From assembly GCA_950097015.1 (NCBI GenBank), contig CATNEN010000001.1, positions 9,357,001 through 9,421,000 of the forward strand: 64,000 nucleotides of DNA, read 5' to 3'. This document shows, one piece after another, positions 1 through 10,275 of this stretch. The position numbers and the translations under genes were made by a program. Below the pieces are notes generated by a model. The model was not told the origin of the DNA. It did no database searches and was given only the letters and a program-made list of their open reading frames with translations. Origin of the DNA: Macrostomum hystrix (lineage: Eukaryota; Platyhelminthes; Macrostomidae). Every line of letters begins with the position of its first letter. Within the stretch, counting starts at the first letter, position 1.

Positions 1-870
1 AAGTGCGCCGAGGCGACGATCGATCAGTGGTCGGGACTGCTAATCCTGGACCTCAATGAGGTGGAGACATTTCTGACGGATCTACGGGATCCGGAAGTTT
101 CGTATCGTGACTTGGAGGTGCAAGAGCTAGAAGGCATCAAACGGCTTGAACAATCGTCCAAGTCACCATCCACCGTAGCGCTACTAAGAATCACGTTGAT
201 CGGTTCAAGAAATTTCTTCGAGAGAAAAACCTGCCTTACTTAGACGGCTATCTTCGCCTATGGTATGTTAGTCTGCGAGCGAATCCTGCGCTTGGAACGA
301 AGACCTATGCACCGGATACGATTCGTGGCTTTCGGGCAAGCATTCACCGATTTGTAAAGGAGACACGCGCCATTGATGTCATTGGCAACGAAGTATTCCA
401 GTTGAGCAACGAAACCTATAAGCGATCAACGTTGAAGGGATCAAACTGTATCTTTCGAAGCTTCCATCTGAGAACGGCTCTCTGTTTCCCAGGCCTGCCG
501 TCAAGTGGCAGAATGGAGCATGGTATTACCCAAAGGATGTATTGGGCAAGAACACATTGGCCAGCATGATGAAGACGATCTCGAAAGCGGCCAGCGGATC
601 TCTCGCGGGACTACACCAACCATTCGATCCGCGCAACAACCATAACAAACCTGTCCTCTGCTGGATTCAGTGCCGAAGCGATTCAAACCGTCTCTGGGCA
701 CAAAAAGGTGGATAGTGTTGTCCGTTATGCAAAGCGGACAACGGTGGCCCAGAAGCGCGCATTGTCTTCGGCTATCACAGATAGTCTACATGCCTCTACG
801 TCGAGCGTGGTCAGTCATCAAGCACAAGCACTCCAGCGTTCCAACTGCCGTCACAACTATTGGCCAGCCT
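1..870 (+). pseudogene. Tyrosine recombinase remnant (Crypton / DUF3504-like)
   Basis: The segment codes, in shifting frames, for a DUF3504-type tyrosine recombinase of the kind carried by Crypton elements. After a start piece to about 185 the frame changes. The next piece includes GYLRLWYVSLRAN and APDTIRGFRASIHRFVKET (about 185-430). A third frame covers VEGIKLYLSKLPSENG to KAASGS. A last shift near 600 gives the catalytic end: NHSIRATTITNLSSAGF, VSGHKK and RYAKRT, which supply the H-x-x-R, H and Tyr residues of the active site. At least two frameshifts mean it is not translatable as one protein. The 5' end lies outside the window. The family call rests on the ordered motifs. A DIRS/Ngaro recombinase is the alternative, but no reverse transcriptase is near. 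Confidence 0.7.
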
Positions 871-2107
871 GATAAATCCGGCCCGACCGTCTTGGAGAAG
901 AACGGGGCTAAATGTTACGTTTTGTGAGTGCAAAAAGGTCGCTTTGCGAAATTAGACTTTGGCTCTGGACTCTAACTGCTTTGTTTGATGTTTTGTTTAT
1001 TTTGTTGAAATACGTTGAAATACAAAAAAATAATCCATTATCGGCCCAACTTTTCGGGCCAAAATGACATCGTCTATGGCAATAATCGAATATCAGCCCG
1101 CCCGATAGCCACGTAGTCATGGTACAATGGCCGTGCGGCCCGCGAAATCATGGCACAACAGCAGAGGGCGGGCTGCCGTTTGTTTCAGCCTCGTTTTCAC
1201 ACGCGTAGGCTAACTACAATATGGACATGCAATTAAATAATCGATGGCAAAGTCAGTTGAGTTTCTTATTGTCTATGGTCGAAGCCATGACTATTCCCGC
1301 AACCAAATAAATAAAGTGAACACTAAAATAAAGATCTGAAAAATTTACAGGTTCAGGAGGAGGCAGTTTTTATTAAAAATATATCTAGAAAATTCAGAAT
1401 AACTAACTAATCAGGAGACTGTCTTTCTTTCATCTTCTATCTTTCAAGCTGATTGTCAACTATTGTTCCGAAAAATTCATCTACACTACTGCAGCAATAA
1501 TCTACATAAATGACAGAATGTCATTCAATTTACTGATCTTGTAGGGGGCATAATGATTAGAGAATAGCAAGTCAAGGCTTGCTTCAAGATTAAATACATT
1601 CCGGCTGTCAATAAACGCGACAAAAAAGAATTGTCTTTTAAATGATTGAAAGCCAAACGTAAAGTTAAGTGTTGTCTTGTAGTTTGTAAGAATTTGAGTT
1701 CTATTTAGAAAGCTTTTTCTATCATTTCTTTTGGTTTGTTTCGCAATATTGCAGACGCAGTTCTTGTTTTTTATACCAATATGATTGTTTTTCTAAGAAT
1801 CTAGCTCTTCTAATCTTCACTGATGAGCCAGATACAATCAATGCGAGTGTAAGCAGTGAAATAATTAGCAAGGCGAGCACACCTACTGAGATCATGTGAG
1901 CTCACCAGTGCCTTAGACTTGACTGCCTTCTAGCGCCATGGATGCCATCAACGCGAGCTTGCCAGCTTCTGCTGGTGAGGGCCGCGTAAGCAGAACTCGG
2001 ACTGCCAGAACGCCATGTCAGAAGGGTCCTGGGCACTGAACCCGGAGCTAGGATCTGGAAAGTCTCAAAATTCAGCGAACGCGTCAAGCGTCGTGCGATT
2101 AATGATA
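871..2107. other. AT-rich stretch without recognised gene
   Basis: No convincing ORF or repeat array was seen between the recombinase remnant and the first SINE. Base composition is AT-rich apart from a short GC-rich patch near 1,120-1,200. Confidence 0.4.
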
Positions 2108-2456
2108 TGCTTAGGCTAACGAATTTGCGTCTCACAGAAAGGTTCTTCTTGAGCTCGATTCCACGGCGAGGCCACATGCATTTGGGCCGCAGCCGCAGAC
2201 AGAAAGCTTAGGGGCATGTGCAATTTACGCCCTTAAGGGCCAACCTCCAAGGCAAAATGAGAGTGTACACTGCCTGACGATGAGAAAGTAAGGGCAGATG
2301 TACACACCTGTGTGAGCGTATGCCTGCGTACGGTATTTGTGTGCGTGTGTGCTCAGGAGTCAGTGAAATGGGCAGAATTGCCTCCTCGCTGGCTGCGGGT
2401 CTAGTGTCACCAAATGATGTACCATTGCCTGCAGCCCTCCTGTAATTATTATTAAT
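2108..2456 (+). mobile_element. SINE family A copy
   Basis: This copy has a degraded tRNA-like head, with the B-box-like GAGCTCGATTCC followed by GGCGAGGCCACAT. The body is shared by all family A copies (CAACCTCCAAGGCA, GAGTGTACACTGCCTGACG, GTGTGTGCTCAGGAGTCAG). It ends in the typical GCAGCCCTCCTG before AT-rich sequence. Confidence 0.8.
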
Positions 2457-3300
2457 ATATTTCCGCGGGGGGTTTGGGCGCGGAGGTTAAGCCCAAAGGA
2501 GGACGGGCCGGATCGACCCTTGTGTCCTAGCAGCAAAAATGGAGAGCTGCCGGACTCCCTCTGCCTGGATCCACGCATGTCACGAACCTCTAAACCGATC
2601 GACCTCTGCAATAGAAGTACGATAAAGGGGGCTTCGAGTAAGAACCACATTGCCGACCGAAATAAACCGTCCGACAATGGAGGGTCCTTGGGCATACCGT
2701 CCTTCCACTGGGAAGGTGACCCAGTATGCGGTTTTAACCGCCGGAAATAAAGGTATTTACTAGGCGTCGTCCAGTAGGACACCACCTCGGCTTTATACTT
2801 GGAGTTGCCTAATTAATGAACAATTAATTGTGAAGTACCTGCAGGTTTCCATCAAGTAATCAATTTGTGAAGTTCGAAAAAATGAAGAAACGTCTCTAGC
2901 AGATTGGTTTACCCAGCTTCCTATGGTATAGTATGCAGGAATCGATTTATTGACCACAACAGTCTCAGAAACCACTCAGGTACCACCATTGTGACTACTA
3001 CAGTTTCATAGTTCCCTGCAGCATTGATTACTTTACAGAACAGAACAGAACTGCGACTCAAGACAGATGTCAAATAGACTCTCGTCGTGTTGCGAAGACA
3101 CGATGTCTACACGCATGAATGCAACTGGGGGGAGAATCGTAAGTTAAGACTTTCGTTTTTATCGATTAAATGCTTCTTTTCGTTTGTCCACAACAGAAAA
3201 TGTAATGTCTCTGAATCAACAAAATGGTTAGCAAGCTGCGTGACTTGAGTCAAATATTACCTGTGAGAAGAAAATCTTTGACCAATCTCTTATTCTAAGG
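2457..3300. other. Intergenic; GC-rich block of unknown origin at 2,460-2,800
   Basis: The first ~340 bp are notably GC-rich compared with the AT-rich flank. They contain short ORFs in both directions that resemble nothing I recognise, and may be a transposon fragment. From 2,800 to 3,300 it is AT-rich upstream sequence of the next gene. Confidence 0.35.
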
Positions 3301-3308
3301 TATATAAA
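3301..3308 (+). promoter_or_regulatory. TATA box of glycine-rich gene 1
   Basis: TATATAAA lies 39 bp upstream of the ATG at 3,347. That would place a start site near 3,330 and a very short leader. The position is that of a core promoter; nothing else was tested. Confidence 0.5.
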
Positions 3309-3346
3309 CAAGATGAATTGCAGCATAGAATCGTCAATGGACCATC

Positions 3347-6016
3347 ATGAAGCTAAACTCAATTGAAATTTTATTCCTAATCGGACTCATCTCCGGTCTC
3401 GCTTGGGTCACTGTGGATGCCCAGGATGGTAAGCCGGTCATTGTGAGACTATTATTTTATCTCGTGGACCATGCTCAAGGAGTTGCAGTGCGGACTAACT
3501 TGTTAGACTCGCGCACCAAGGTCCCTGAGCTCGATTCCGTGGTGAGGCCACATTCCTTCGGGGCGCAGCCGCGGAGAGAAGGCTTTGGCGGGGGCTTGTT
3601 CTGCAGTTGGGCACAGTGGAAGACACTGCGTGACGATTGATACTAACAATAATAATTGAAGGAGGACAGCGGGCAATGAATGGCACATCATCGAGTGACA
3701 GTACACCCGCAGTCAGCGAGGAGGCAATGCTCTAGAGTATGACTCTTGAGCACACACGCACAGATACTGGAGGCAGGCATACACTCACTCAGCAGTGTAC
3801 ATCTGCCCTGACTTTTTCATCGTCTGGCAGTCTACACTGTCACTGTGCATTGAGTAGAAGGCGTAAATTGCATGACAAGCCACCGAGCCTTTTCTCCGCG
3901 GCTAGCAGATACTGTCACCAAATGATGTGCGTGTGCCCAAAGCCCTCGTGCAAAAAATAAATAATCTAATTATTATTATAGAAAATATCTTAGCAAATAC
4001 AAGCGTTTTATTTACTATTAACACGTTTTAATCCTTCCGCTTCAGCCCTTTGTCCTTTGATGCGTCTAGACAAGGCGCGCCACTTTGTCGAGTCCACTGC
4101 ACCAGTGATTGTGAATAACAATATTAAATCTGACGTCGTCAATGAGACCAACGTGCTGACCATTGTCGAATGCTTGGCCCTGTGCCAGACAAGATTCTGC
4201 GCTGCGATAGTTTTCATCTTGAGCAGTCGAATCTGTCGCATCGTGGTATTATTTGACACTCTGCTGACCGCCAGCCCGCCTGGAAGCCACATGCGGAGAG
4301 TTCTGGGCAATGAGTCTGGCGCCAAAGTGTGGGTTGTTAGGGACTTCTCAATGCTACTGGATGCTTGCCCGGGCCTCATATTCTCAAGTGAGTTCTCAAC
4401 TGCCATTAAAATTAATTACATGAGCTTATAGTTAGAGCGTAGGACTCATAAGATTCAACTGGAACTACTTGTGTCCTTTAGCACGACACATAACTCGACA
4501 TCGCTTCAGTCGACCCAGCTGTAAACTTAAGTTCGATTATTTCAGTCAGCGGCAACACCAGCTTCGGTATTGTCGGAGATACATCCATCAACGTGACTGG
4601 CTGCTATCGTATCGAAGCTTCCGGTGCAAGAGGCGGAAACAACAGCTTCGCGAACAAATTCGGCGGCAGAGGCGCCTACGTCGGTGCGAACTTCAATCTG
4701 ACATCGGGCACTAAGCTGTTTATCGTTGTTGGACAGACTGGTGGCCCGGCCAGCTTGGCAAAGTCTGGAGCAGCTGGCGGCGGTGGTGGCAGTTTCGTCT
4801 ACGTTGGAGCCAGCAATCTACTGATGGCGGCCGGCGGCGGAGGCGGAGCTTCAAACGAGTCCGATGGTGACGTCTAGACGCTTGTTAAAATTGCACTTCT
4901 CAAAAACGCTGCGTCAAGAGAACTTCTCTGCAATTTAACCGCTTCGTTCTGGGGTTGAGCGGTCTAACGCGTTTGCCTTTCGCACCAAGGTCCCTGAGCT
5001 CGATTCCGCGGCGAGGCCACATTCATGTGGGGCGCGACTTCGGAGAGAAGGCTTGGGGCCTTTCGCGCAATTTACGCCCTAGAGGTCCACTTTGAACACT
5101 TTGTATACACTGCTTGAGGATAAAAATTTAAAACTGCCGATTCTAAAAATCCTTTTTTTTCTTAGATTTTTTCCTGTCGAATATTACCATTTTAACCGTC
5201 AACTCTTAGAGTAGCAGCTTGGGGGTGAGTGGCAGAGCGGTTAACGATTCCGCGGTGAGGCCACATTAAATTTAGGCGCCCTTAAGAACCAACCTCCAAG
5301 GCACAGTGAGAGTGTACACTGGCTGACGATGATAAAGTAAGGGCAGATGTACAAACTTGTGTGTGTGTGCCTGCGTACGGTATCTGTGTGCGTGTGTGCT
5401 CAGGAGTCAGCGGAATGGGCAGAATTGCCTACTCGCTGGCTGCGGGTCAAGTGGCACCAAATGACGTGTGATTGTCTACGGCCCTCCTGTACAATTAATT
5501 TTTATTATTAACCGATTCGGTCCAGGTGCCCCGGGCCAGGCTGGAGTGAACGGAACTGACTCGACTGGTGCGATGGACTCGAACCGCGGCTACGGTGGCA
5601 GCAACGGCATGGCCGGCTTGAACAATCCGAACTCCACCCAGGTCGGTAGTAGTCACGGCGGCTGCGGGGCTGGCTGGCTGGGCAAGGCCTTAAATGCGAG
5701 GCGAAGCTCGAATGACGGCGAGAGAGGCGGCGGTCTGGCCGACAATTGGCTCGGTGGCGTCGCCGGCGAAGGCGGTATTGGCGATGGCGGCTTCGGCGGC
5801 GGCGGCGGTGGTGGCAGCGGGACAACGACCCAGTTTGGAGCAGCCGGAGCCGGCGGCGGCTACAGCGGAGGAGGCGCGGGGTTGAGTTTCAACCACGCCG
5901 GCGGCGGTGGCGGTTCGTTCTGCGGCGGCGGCGGCTGCATTGCGAGTACCGGTGGAAACGTCGATAGCGACCAAGGCCTTGTGTTCTTTCGCCTGTTGGC
6001 TCCATCTAGCTGCTAG
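3347..6016 (+). CDS. Secreted PAN/Apple-like plus ALK-type glycine-rich protein, gene 1
   Basis: Four exons: 3347-3428, 4046-4387, 4546-4866 and 5526-6016. All three introns are phase 1 and the total is 1,236 nt (411 aa). Exon 1 encodes a hydrophobic signal peptide (MKLNSIEILFLIGLISGLAW). Exon 2 encodes a Cys-rich region with CLALCQTRFC and a later Cys pair, as in PAN/Apple folds. Exons 3 and 4 encode a glycine-rich domain with LFIVVGQTGG, AGGGGGSFVYVG, CGAGWLG, GGFGGGGGGGSG and GGGYSGGGAG. This order resembles the extracellular glycine-rich domain of ALK/LTK receptors (Pfam Gly_rich). No kinase or membrane anchor follows, so a secreted matrix, mucus or ligand-binding role is inference only. 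Introns 1 and 3 carry SINE A copies. The next gene is its paralogue. Confidence 0.85.
3478..3957. mobile_element. SINE family A copy with internal inversion (intron 1 of gene 1)
   Basis: The head runs forward (GCACCAAGGTCCCTGAGCTC, GGCGCAGCCGCGGAGAGAAG). From about 3,640 to 3,905 the body is in reverse orientation (GAGCACACACGCACAGATAC, CAGTGTACATCTGCCCTGAC). The last ~50 bp (CACCAAATGATGTG, AAAGCCCTCGTGC) are forward again. Confidence 0.7.
4950..5146 (+). mobile_element. SINE family A, 5' part (intron 3 of gene 1)
   Basis: The tRNA-like head GAGCGGTCTAACGCGTTTGC and the B-box segment GAGCTCGATTCCGCGG are followed by a diverged body that fades out near 5,146. Confidence 0.75.
5219..5510 (+). 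mobile_element. SINE family A with deleted tRNA middle (intron 3 of gene 1)
   Basis: It starts GGGGGTGAGTGGCAGAGCGG (A-box-like TGGCAGAGCGG) but jumps straight to GATTCCGCGGTGAGGCC, losing the middle of the tRNA-like head. The body and 3' end (GCCCTCCTGTACAATTA) are complete. The element ends within about 20 bp of the exon 4 acceptor. Confidence 0.8.
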
Positions 6017-6353
6017 TCCGTCTAGGAAAGATTCGGCCTCATAAAAAACAACTATTTTATAACAGTTGATATTTTATAATTAATATTTTGAATTTTCTGA
6101 AAAACTAGTGGAATAGTCAAAAGTTCCCAAATCGAGTTTAAGCATAAAAAGCAACTGATTAGAAAAAGTTTTCTTGTTTTTCAACTCTGTTTTATCTTTC
6201 CAACAACGCGATGGAGCTCTTGGTGATAATATATTGATTATTTTATAGCTGCAGTCACTGCAATTACAGCTACTTCATGTAGCTGAAGTAGAAATCATGT
6301 ACTAGCTTTTGAGATGGTGTTGGTCCGCTACGAGTAAAGAAACATTTAGCCGA
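6017..6353. other. Intergenic AT-rich sequence
   Basis: Downstream region of glycine-rich gene 1. No clean AATAAA signal or ORF was recognised. Confidence 0.35.
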
Positions 6354-6645
6354 CCAAAGGGTACAAAAACCTTTTTTAATACGCGGGTCAAAGAAAGAGT
6401 TCAAAGGGCGACAGCTGGCCGCATGGAAGACGCGGGACACGGGACACGGGAGAGATGAGTCACGGGAGAGATGAGTCACGGGAGAGATGAGTCACGGGAG
6501 AGATGAGTCACGGGAGAGATGAGTCACGGGAGAGATGAGTCACGGGAGAGATAGGATTACGGAAGAGAGAAGATACGGAAGAGATGAGACACAGGAGAGA
6601 TGAGACACGGGAGATATGAGACGAGATAGATGGGACACCAGAGAT
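6354..6645 (+). mobile_element. Diverged hAT-like end followed by 16-bp minisatellite
   Basis: About 70 bp (GGTCAAAGAAAGAG, GGGCGACAGCTGGCCGCAT) align with the left interior of the hAT-like element at 58,488, which reads GGCCAAAGAGAGAA and GACGACAGCGGGCCGCAT. As in that element, a 16-bp minisatellite follows at once (GAGTCACGGGAGAGAT and GAGACACGGGAGAGAT variants, to about 6,640). No right terminal repeat is visible, so this is a truncated or decayed copy. Confidence 0.6.
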
Positions 6646-7180
6646 TCGGTAAGTTTAATCGCTGCTTGAGGTATACACAAACTAAATTCAGTTGGTGGAG
6701 AACAATTAATGAACTTCAGTACGCCCTCACCGTTCCGATGGGAATGCACGCATGATAGAACATCAGTTTTGCTTTGTCTGCCATGTCATGTTAGTGCCTG
6801 ATTGAATGACTAAAAGTATACTTAACTCTGTTTGCCCTCTCAATTCTATAAAACCCAGCACTTTCCAACAACATCTGCGCGACACTCACCTTTGTTAGCT
6901 CCGTCAACGCTCAAGCACTTCCCTAACCTGGTTGTCTAGTACCGAACAGGCTTGAAATTTCTGAGATAACTGTTAGATACACAAGAGCTGTATTGTCTAG
7001 AAGTGGCAAACAAAAAAGCTTGCAATTAAACCGCTGCCTAGAAGAGGGCATGACCGAACGACCCCTTGTCAATTTGCGCTGCAGACAGACGCTCTTGAGT
7101 TGTAGATAAATTGCAGTGAAAAAAAATTAAATTCGCTTTGCCATTACGAAATCAAGTTTAGAGTTTTAAGAGTGCGAGAT
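6646..7180. promoter_or_regulatory. Upstream region of glycine-rich gene 2, possible TATA at 6,847
   Basis: CTATAAAACCC at 6,846-6,856 is a TATA-like element about 330 bp before the ATG at 7,181. It fits as a promoter only if the leader is long or spliced. No other feature is seen. Confidence 0.25.
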
Positions 7181-9241
7181 ATGGACGTCAGACGTTTGCT
7201 TGGTTGTTTATGGATCCTGATGTGGACTCATTTGCAAGGTAAGCTTACTGGAGGTTAGTTGAAGAGCGGTCTAACGAGTTTGCCTCTCGCACCAAGGTTC
7301 CTGAGCTCGATTCCGCGGCGAGGCCACATTCATTTAGGGCGCATCCGCGTAGAGCAGGCTGGGGGGCTTGTCGTGCAAGTTATACTCAAGAGGACACACC
7401 TTTATGTATCAGTGTGCGTGTGTGCTTAAGAGTCAGCGGAATGGGCAGAATTACCTCCTCGCCGGCTGCGGGTCCAGTGCCATCAAATGACGTGCTAGTG
7501 CCCACAGCTCTCCAGCAATTATTATTTTTTTTATGTACTTTTCTCTGCTCGAACTAGCTGCTTCGGCGCAGTCGCTGACATCGCGCGGCTACTCGGAGAC
7601 CGGAAGCCCGATGCTGCTGCTGCTGTTCAACGGTTCAAGCGGCTCCGAGCTGGTCAGCTTTGACAGCGTCCACTCCGAGTTCGACTGCCTGATGCGCTGT
7701 CAAATGGGAGGCTGCGCTGTAGCATCTCACAGCGCGACCAGCGCGCGCTGTCAACTGACGATGCTGACAGTCGACAGCACCGGACGGCAGCCCGAGTTCA
7801 GCAAGTGCGGAGTGCTTGTCAGCAGAACTGCCGCCGTTGACTCCAAGCTGTGGATCGGTGAACAGTCCAATGTGCGCCTCGGCAGCCCGAACCTCACCGC
7901 TGAGTCTGCGCTCATGGTGTTTCAGAGTAAGCGCGATGCATTTACTACAAAACAGTTTTTTATCAGCTCCTGTCTGGGTGTGAGTGGCAGAACGGGGGTA
8001 ACGCTAGCCAAGTTGCCTAAGCTCAAATGGCGGCAATGCCACATTAATTTGGGCCTTTGAGACGAAATTCAAACAGCTCCGCGGAATCGAGCCCAGCGAC
8101 CTTGGTGCGAGAGGCAAACGTGTTAGACCGCTCTGCCACCGATCCGATTGATCACTTCAGGGGGCAGCACGGGTCGCAGCGGTCTCATTCAAAGCCTGAG
8201 CATTGCGGTGAGCGGCTGCTACCGCATCACCGTCTCCGGTGCCAAAGGTGGCGATTCGAATTTTCACAGCAAGGTTGGCGGCAACGGCGCCTCCGCCAGC
8301 GGCTACTTCTTCCTGGAAGTCGGCACTCAGCTCAGCATCGTGGTCGGTCAGATGGGAACCTCGGAGAACACCGAACTGGCCGGCGCCGGCGGCGGCGGAG
8401 GTAGCTTCGTGTACCGGACTGCGGACAATGTGCTGCTGGTGGCGGCTGGCGGCGGTGGCGGAGCTTCGGGCACCGTCAACGGTAGGAGCTGTTTGGGGTA
8501 GAGCGAACACTACACAGAGTTATTGTCGATGAATACAAATTGATTGCAGTTCAAGGCATTTTTACGAATGCCTTGTCGCTTTCAAACACTACAAAAAACT
8601 TTTGTGTCAATAGAGTATTATTACCCGTGCTTAGAGCGGAATAGATCTTTGATCTTTGATCTTTGATCGAATAGAGCGGAGAATTTGGATTCTGGATTTG
8701 TTGCTGCAGACGATTGGTGCTCCAAAATTATAGCTCACCTCATTGCATGACTTCAGGAGTCCCTGGTCAGGCGCACGAAAGTGGAGCCGACTCAACTCAG
8801 TCCTCAGCAACCGACAAGGGAGGATCGAACGGTCAGCCGGGGTCCTGTTCGCCGAGCTCCACCGTTTCGGCTCACAACCAAGCCGGCTGCGGAGCCGGTT
8901 GGCTTGGCGACGGGGCGGCCAGACGAAACACCGCTAATGGACAGGGCGGTCAGAGCCGAACCAGCGGCTGGCTGGGCGGCACTGGCGGATCCGGCAGCTC
9001 GGCCAATGGCGGCTTCGGAGGCGGCGGCGGTGGCAGCGGAGCGAACCTGGCCGCCACTCCGGTTGTTCACGGCGCTCCAGGAGGCGGCGGCGGATTCAGC
9101 GGCGGCGGCGCTGGCGTCTCCTGCAGAGCTGCCGGCGGTGGCGGCGGCTCATTCTGCGGCGGCGTCGACTGCTCAACCGCGTCCGGCGCTGTCAACGGTC
9201 ACGGCGCAGTCTCTGTGATTCTGCTGGCTTCGCTTAACTGA
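7181..9241 (+). CDS. Secreted PAN/Apple-like plus ALK-type glycine-rich protein, gene 2
   Basis: Four exons: 7181-7238, 7558-7926, 8161-8481 and 8757-9241. All introns are phase 1 and the total is 1,233 nt (410 aa). The architecture matches gene 1, and exon 3 is 321 nt in both. Exon 1 is a signal peptide (MDVRRLLGCLWILMWTHLQ). Exon 2 has the Cys-rich region (FDCLMRCQMGGCAV, ARCQLTML, FSKCGV). Exons 3 and 4 are the glycine-rich domain (LSIVVGQMG, GAGGGGGSFVY, CGAGWLG, GGFGGGGGGSG, GGGFSGGGAG, SFCGGVDC). Gene 1 and gene 2 are a tandem duplication that has diverged strongly outside the glycine core. Function is not known from sequence; secretion is well supported, a receptor role is not. Confidence 0.85.
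7253..7530 (+). mobile_element. SINE family A copy (intron 1 of gene 2)
   Basis: The head GAGCGGTCTAACGAGTTTGC and the B-box GAGCTCGATTCCGCGGCGAG are present. The body is shortened (central part missing), and the 3' end GCAGAATTACCTCCTCGC to CCCACAGCTCTCCAGCAATT is intact. It lies just after the exon 1 donor. Confidence 0.8.
7975..8146. mobile_element. Two SINE A heads in opposite orientation (intron 2 of gene 2)
   Basis: A short + strand head fragment (GTGAGTGGCAGAACGG, to ~8,060) is followed directly by a - strand head (8,062-8,146; its complement reads GAGCGGTCTAACACGTTTGC and GCACCAAGGTCGCTGGGCTC). The reverse copy ends about 15 bp before the exon 3 acceptor. Confidence 0.65.
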
Positions 9242-9419
9242 TTGACCATAGCTTTGGATCCATTTTGACAAAGTTTTTTGAGGACATGCCGACAGAGAAA
9301 CACAAATTTCAGAGCTCGAGTTTGGCGGAATAGATAGCAATGATTGACTACACCTGCCTCAATTGGGCCAGATGTGCAGCCGACAGCACAGCCGCAGCTA
9401 TTGCGCGGTGCATCTGAAG

Positions 9420-9615
9420 ACTGCGTACGGCTGTTCAGTCCATGGACTGGGGGGACGCCACACCCACCCTCAATTACCTCAGCTGATGCTGGTAGCCATT
9501 TAATAGCTGGGTGAACTGAAGCAATGCTGAATTTTAAGTTTCTTGCTAAAAGCACAGTTTTATCCTGTCGGGAGTCAGGAATCGAACTCCCGACCTTCGG
9601 CTACAAGCTTCCCGA
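9420..9615 (-). mobile_element. SINE family B copy
   Basis: On the - strand a tRNA-like end (GGTCGGGAGTTCGATTCCTG, B-box-like) leads into a body shared with 40,483-40,690. On the + strand that body reads TTCAGTCCATGGACTGG, CGCCACACCCACC and AGCTGGGTGAACTGAAGCAA. Confidence 0.7.
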
Positions 9616-9889
9616 GTATGACCAATGAGTTCCGTGTGATTTTTTAAGCAAAACTGTGCAGTCATCGATTTGGAATATGAAGGAGATTACCGCGTTACAA
9701 GCTGTGAGCGATATTATCTTTTACGTTGTAGTTTTCCTAATTCTAAAGACTACATTTATTTTAATCAACTTCTAAAGAATTATTAAACTATTTTGTGATT
9801 AAATACACAGCCGTAGCCCGAAATAAGTTGGCTCAGGTCGAAACACCACCTTGCCTTATTTTATAGGTTCTTTTCTCAACTTTGAATAA
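9616..9889. other. AT-rich spacer
   Basis: Nothing recognised between the SINE B copy and the 20-bp minisatellite. Confidence 0.3.
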
Positions 9890-10025
9890 TATCATGAGGT
9901 CATTCACTACACTCTAAAGCCGTTCAATATCTCCTGAAGTTAAGTCACTAAGAATCTCCTGAAGTCATTCAGTATCTCCTGAAGTCATCCAATATCTCCT
10001 GAAGTCATTCACTATCTCTTGAAGT
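9890..10025. repeat. 20-bp minisatellite, left part
   Basis: Degenerate copies of TATCTCCTGAAGTCATTCAC. The array is interrupted by the Gypsy insertion and continues at 15,121. Confidence 0.85.
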
Positions 10026-10243
10026 TGTGGGGTTCCTGCGTGGTGTGTTGTGCGTTGGCTCGTCTTGTCTGATTGGTCTAAATGTACATGGCGTCGGCCT
10101 TTCACCCGCTTGGGGGTGGGGCTGGCTTTAGCCTATTTTATTATTCATCGTGCTCATCACTGCCCTGCTCGTATATATTGAATCGTTATGCCAAATAAAC
10201 TCGTGCGTACTTTCTGACAATCTAAATTTCGCCGGCTCTTACA
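10026..10243 (+). repeat. Left LTR
   Basis: 218 bp. It contains a TATATAT core-promoter-like element at 10,172-10,178 and AATAAA at 10,194-10,199. It matches the right LTR base for base by eye. Confidence 0.95.
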
Positions 10244-10275
10244 TTGGTGGCAGCGAGCTAGAACCCAGAGCTCTA

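Noticed and set aside
5508-5974. Long antisense and shifted ORFs over the glycine-rich exons
   Set aside because: They are shadows of GGN-rich codons; the sense frame has signal peptide, domain motifs and matching paralogue exons.
10150-10275. Gag start at the ATG in the LTR
   Set aside because: It lies upstream of the predicted transcript start (TATA at 10,172) and before the primer-binding site; the ATG at 10,276 fits better.
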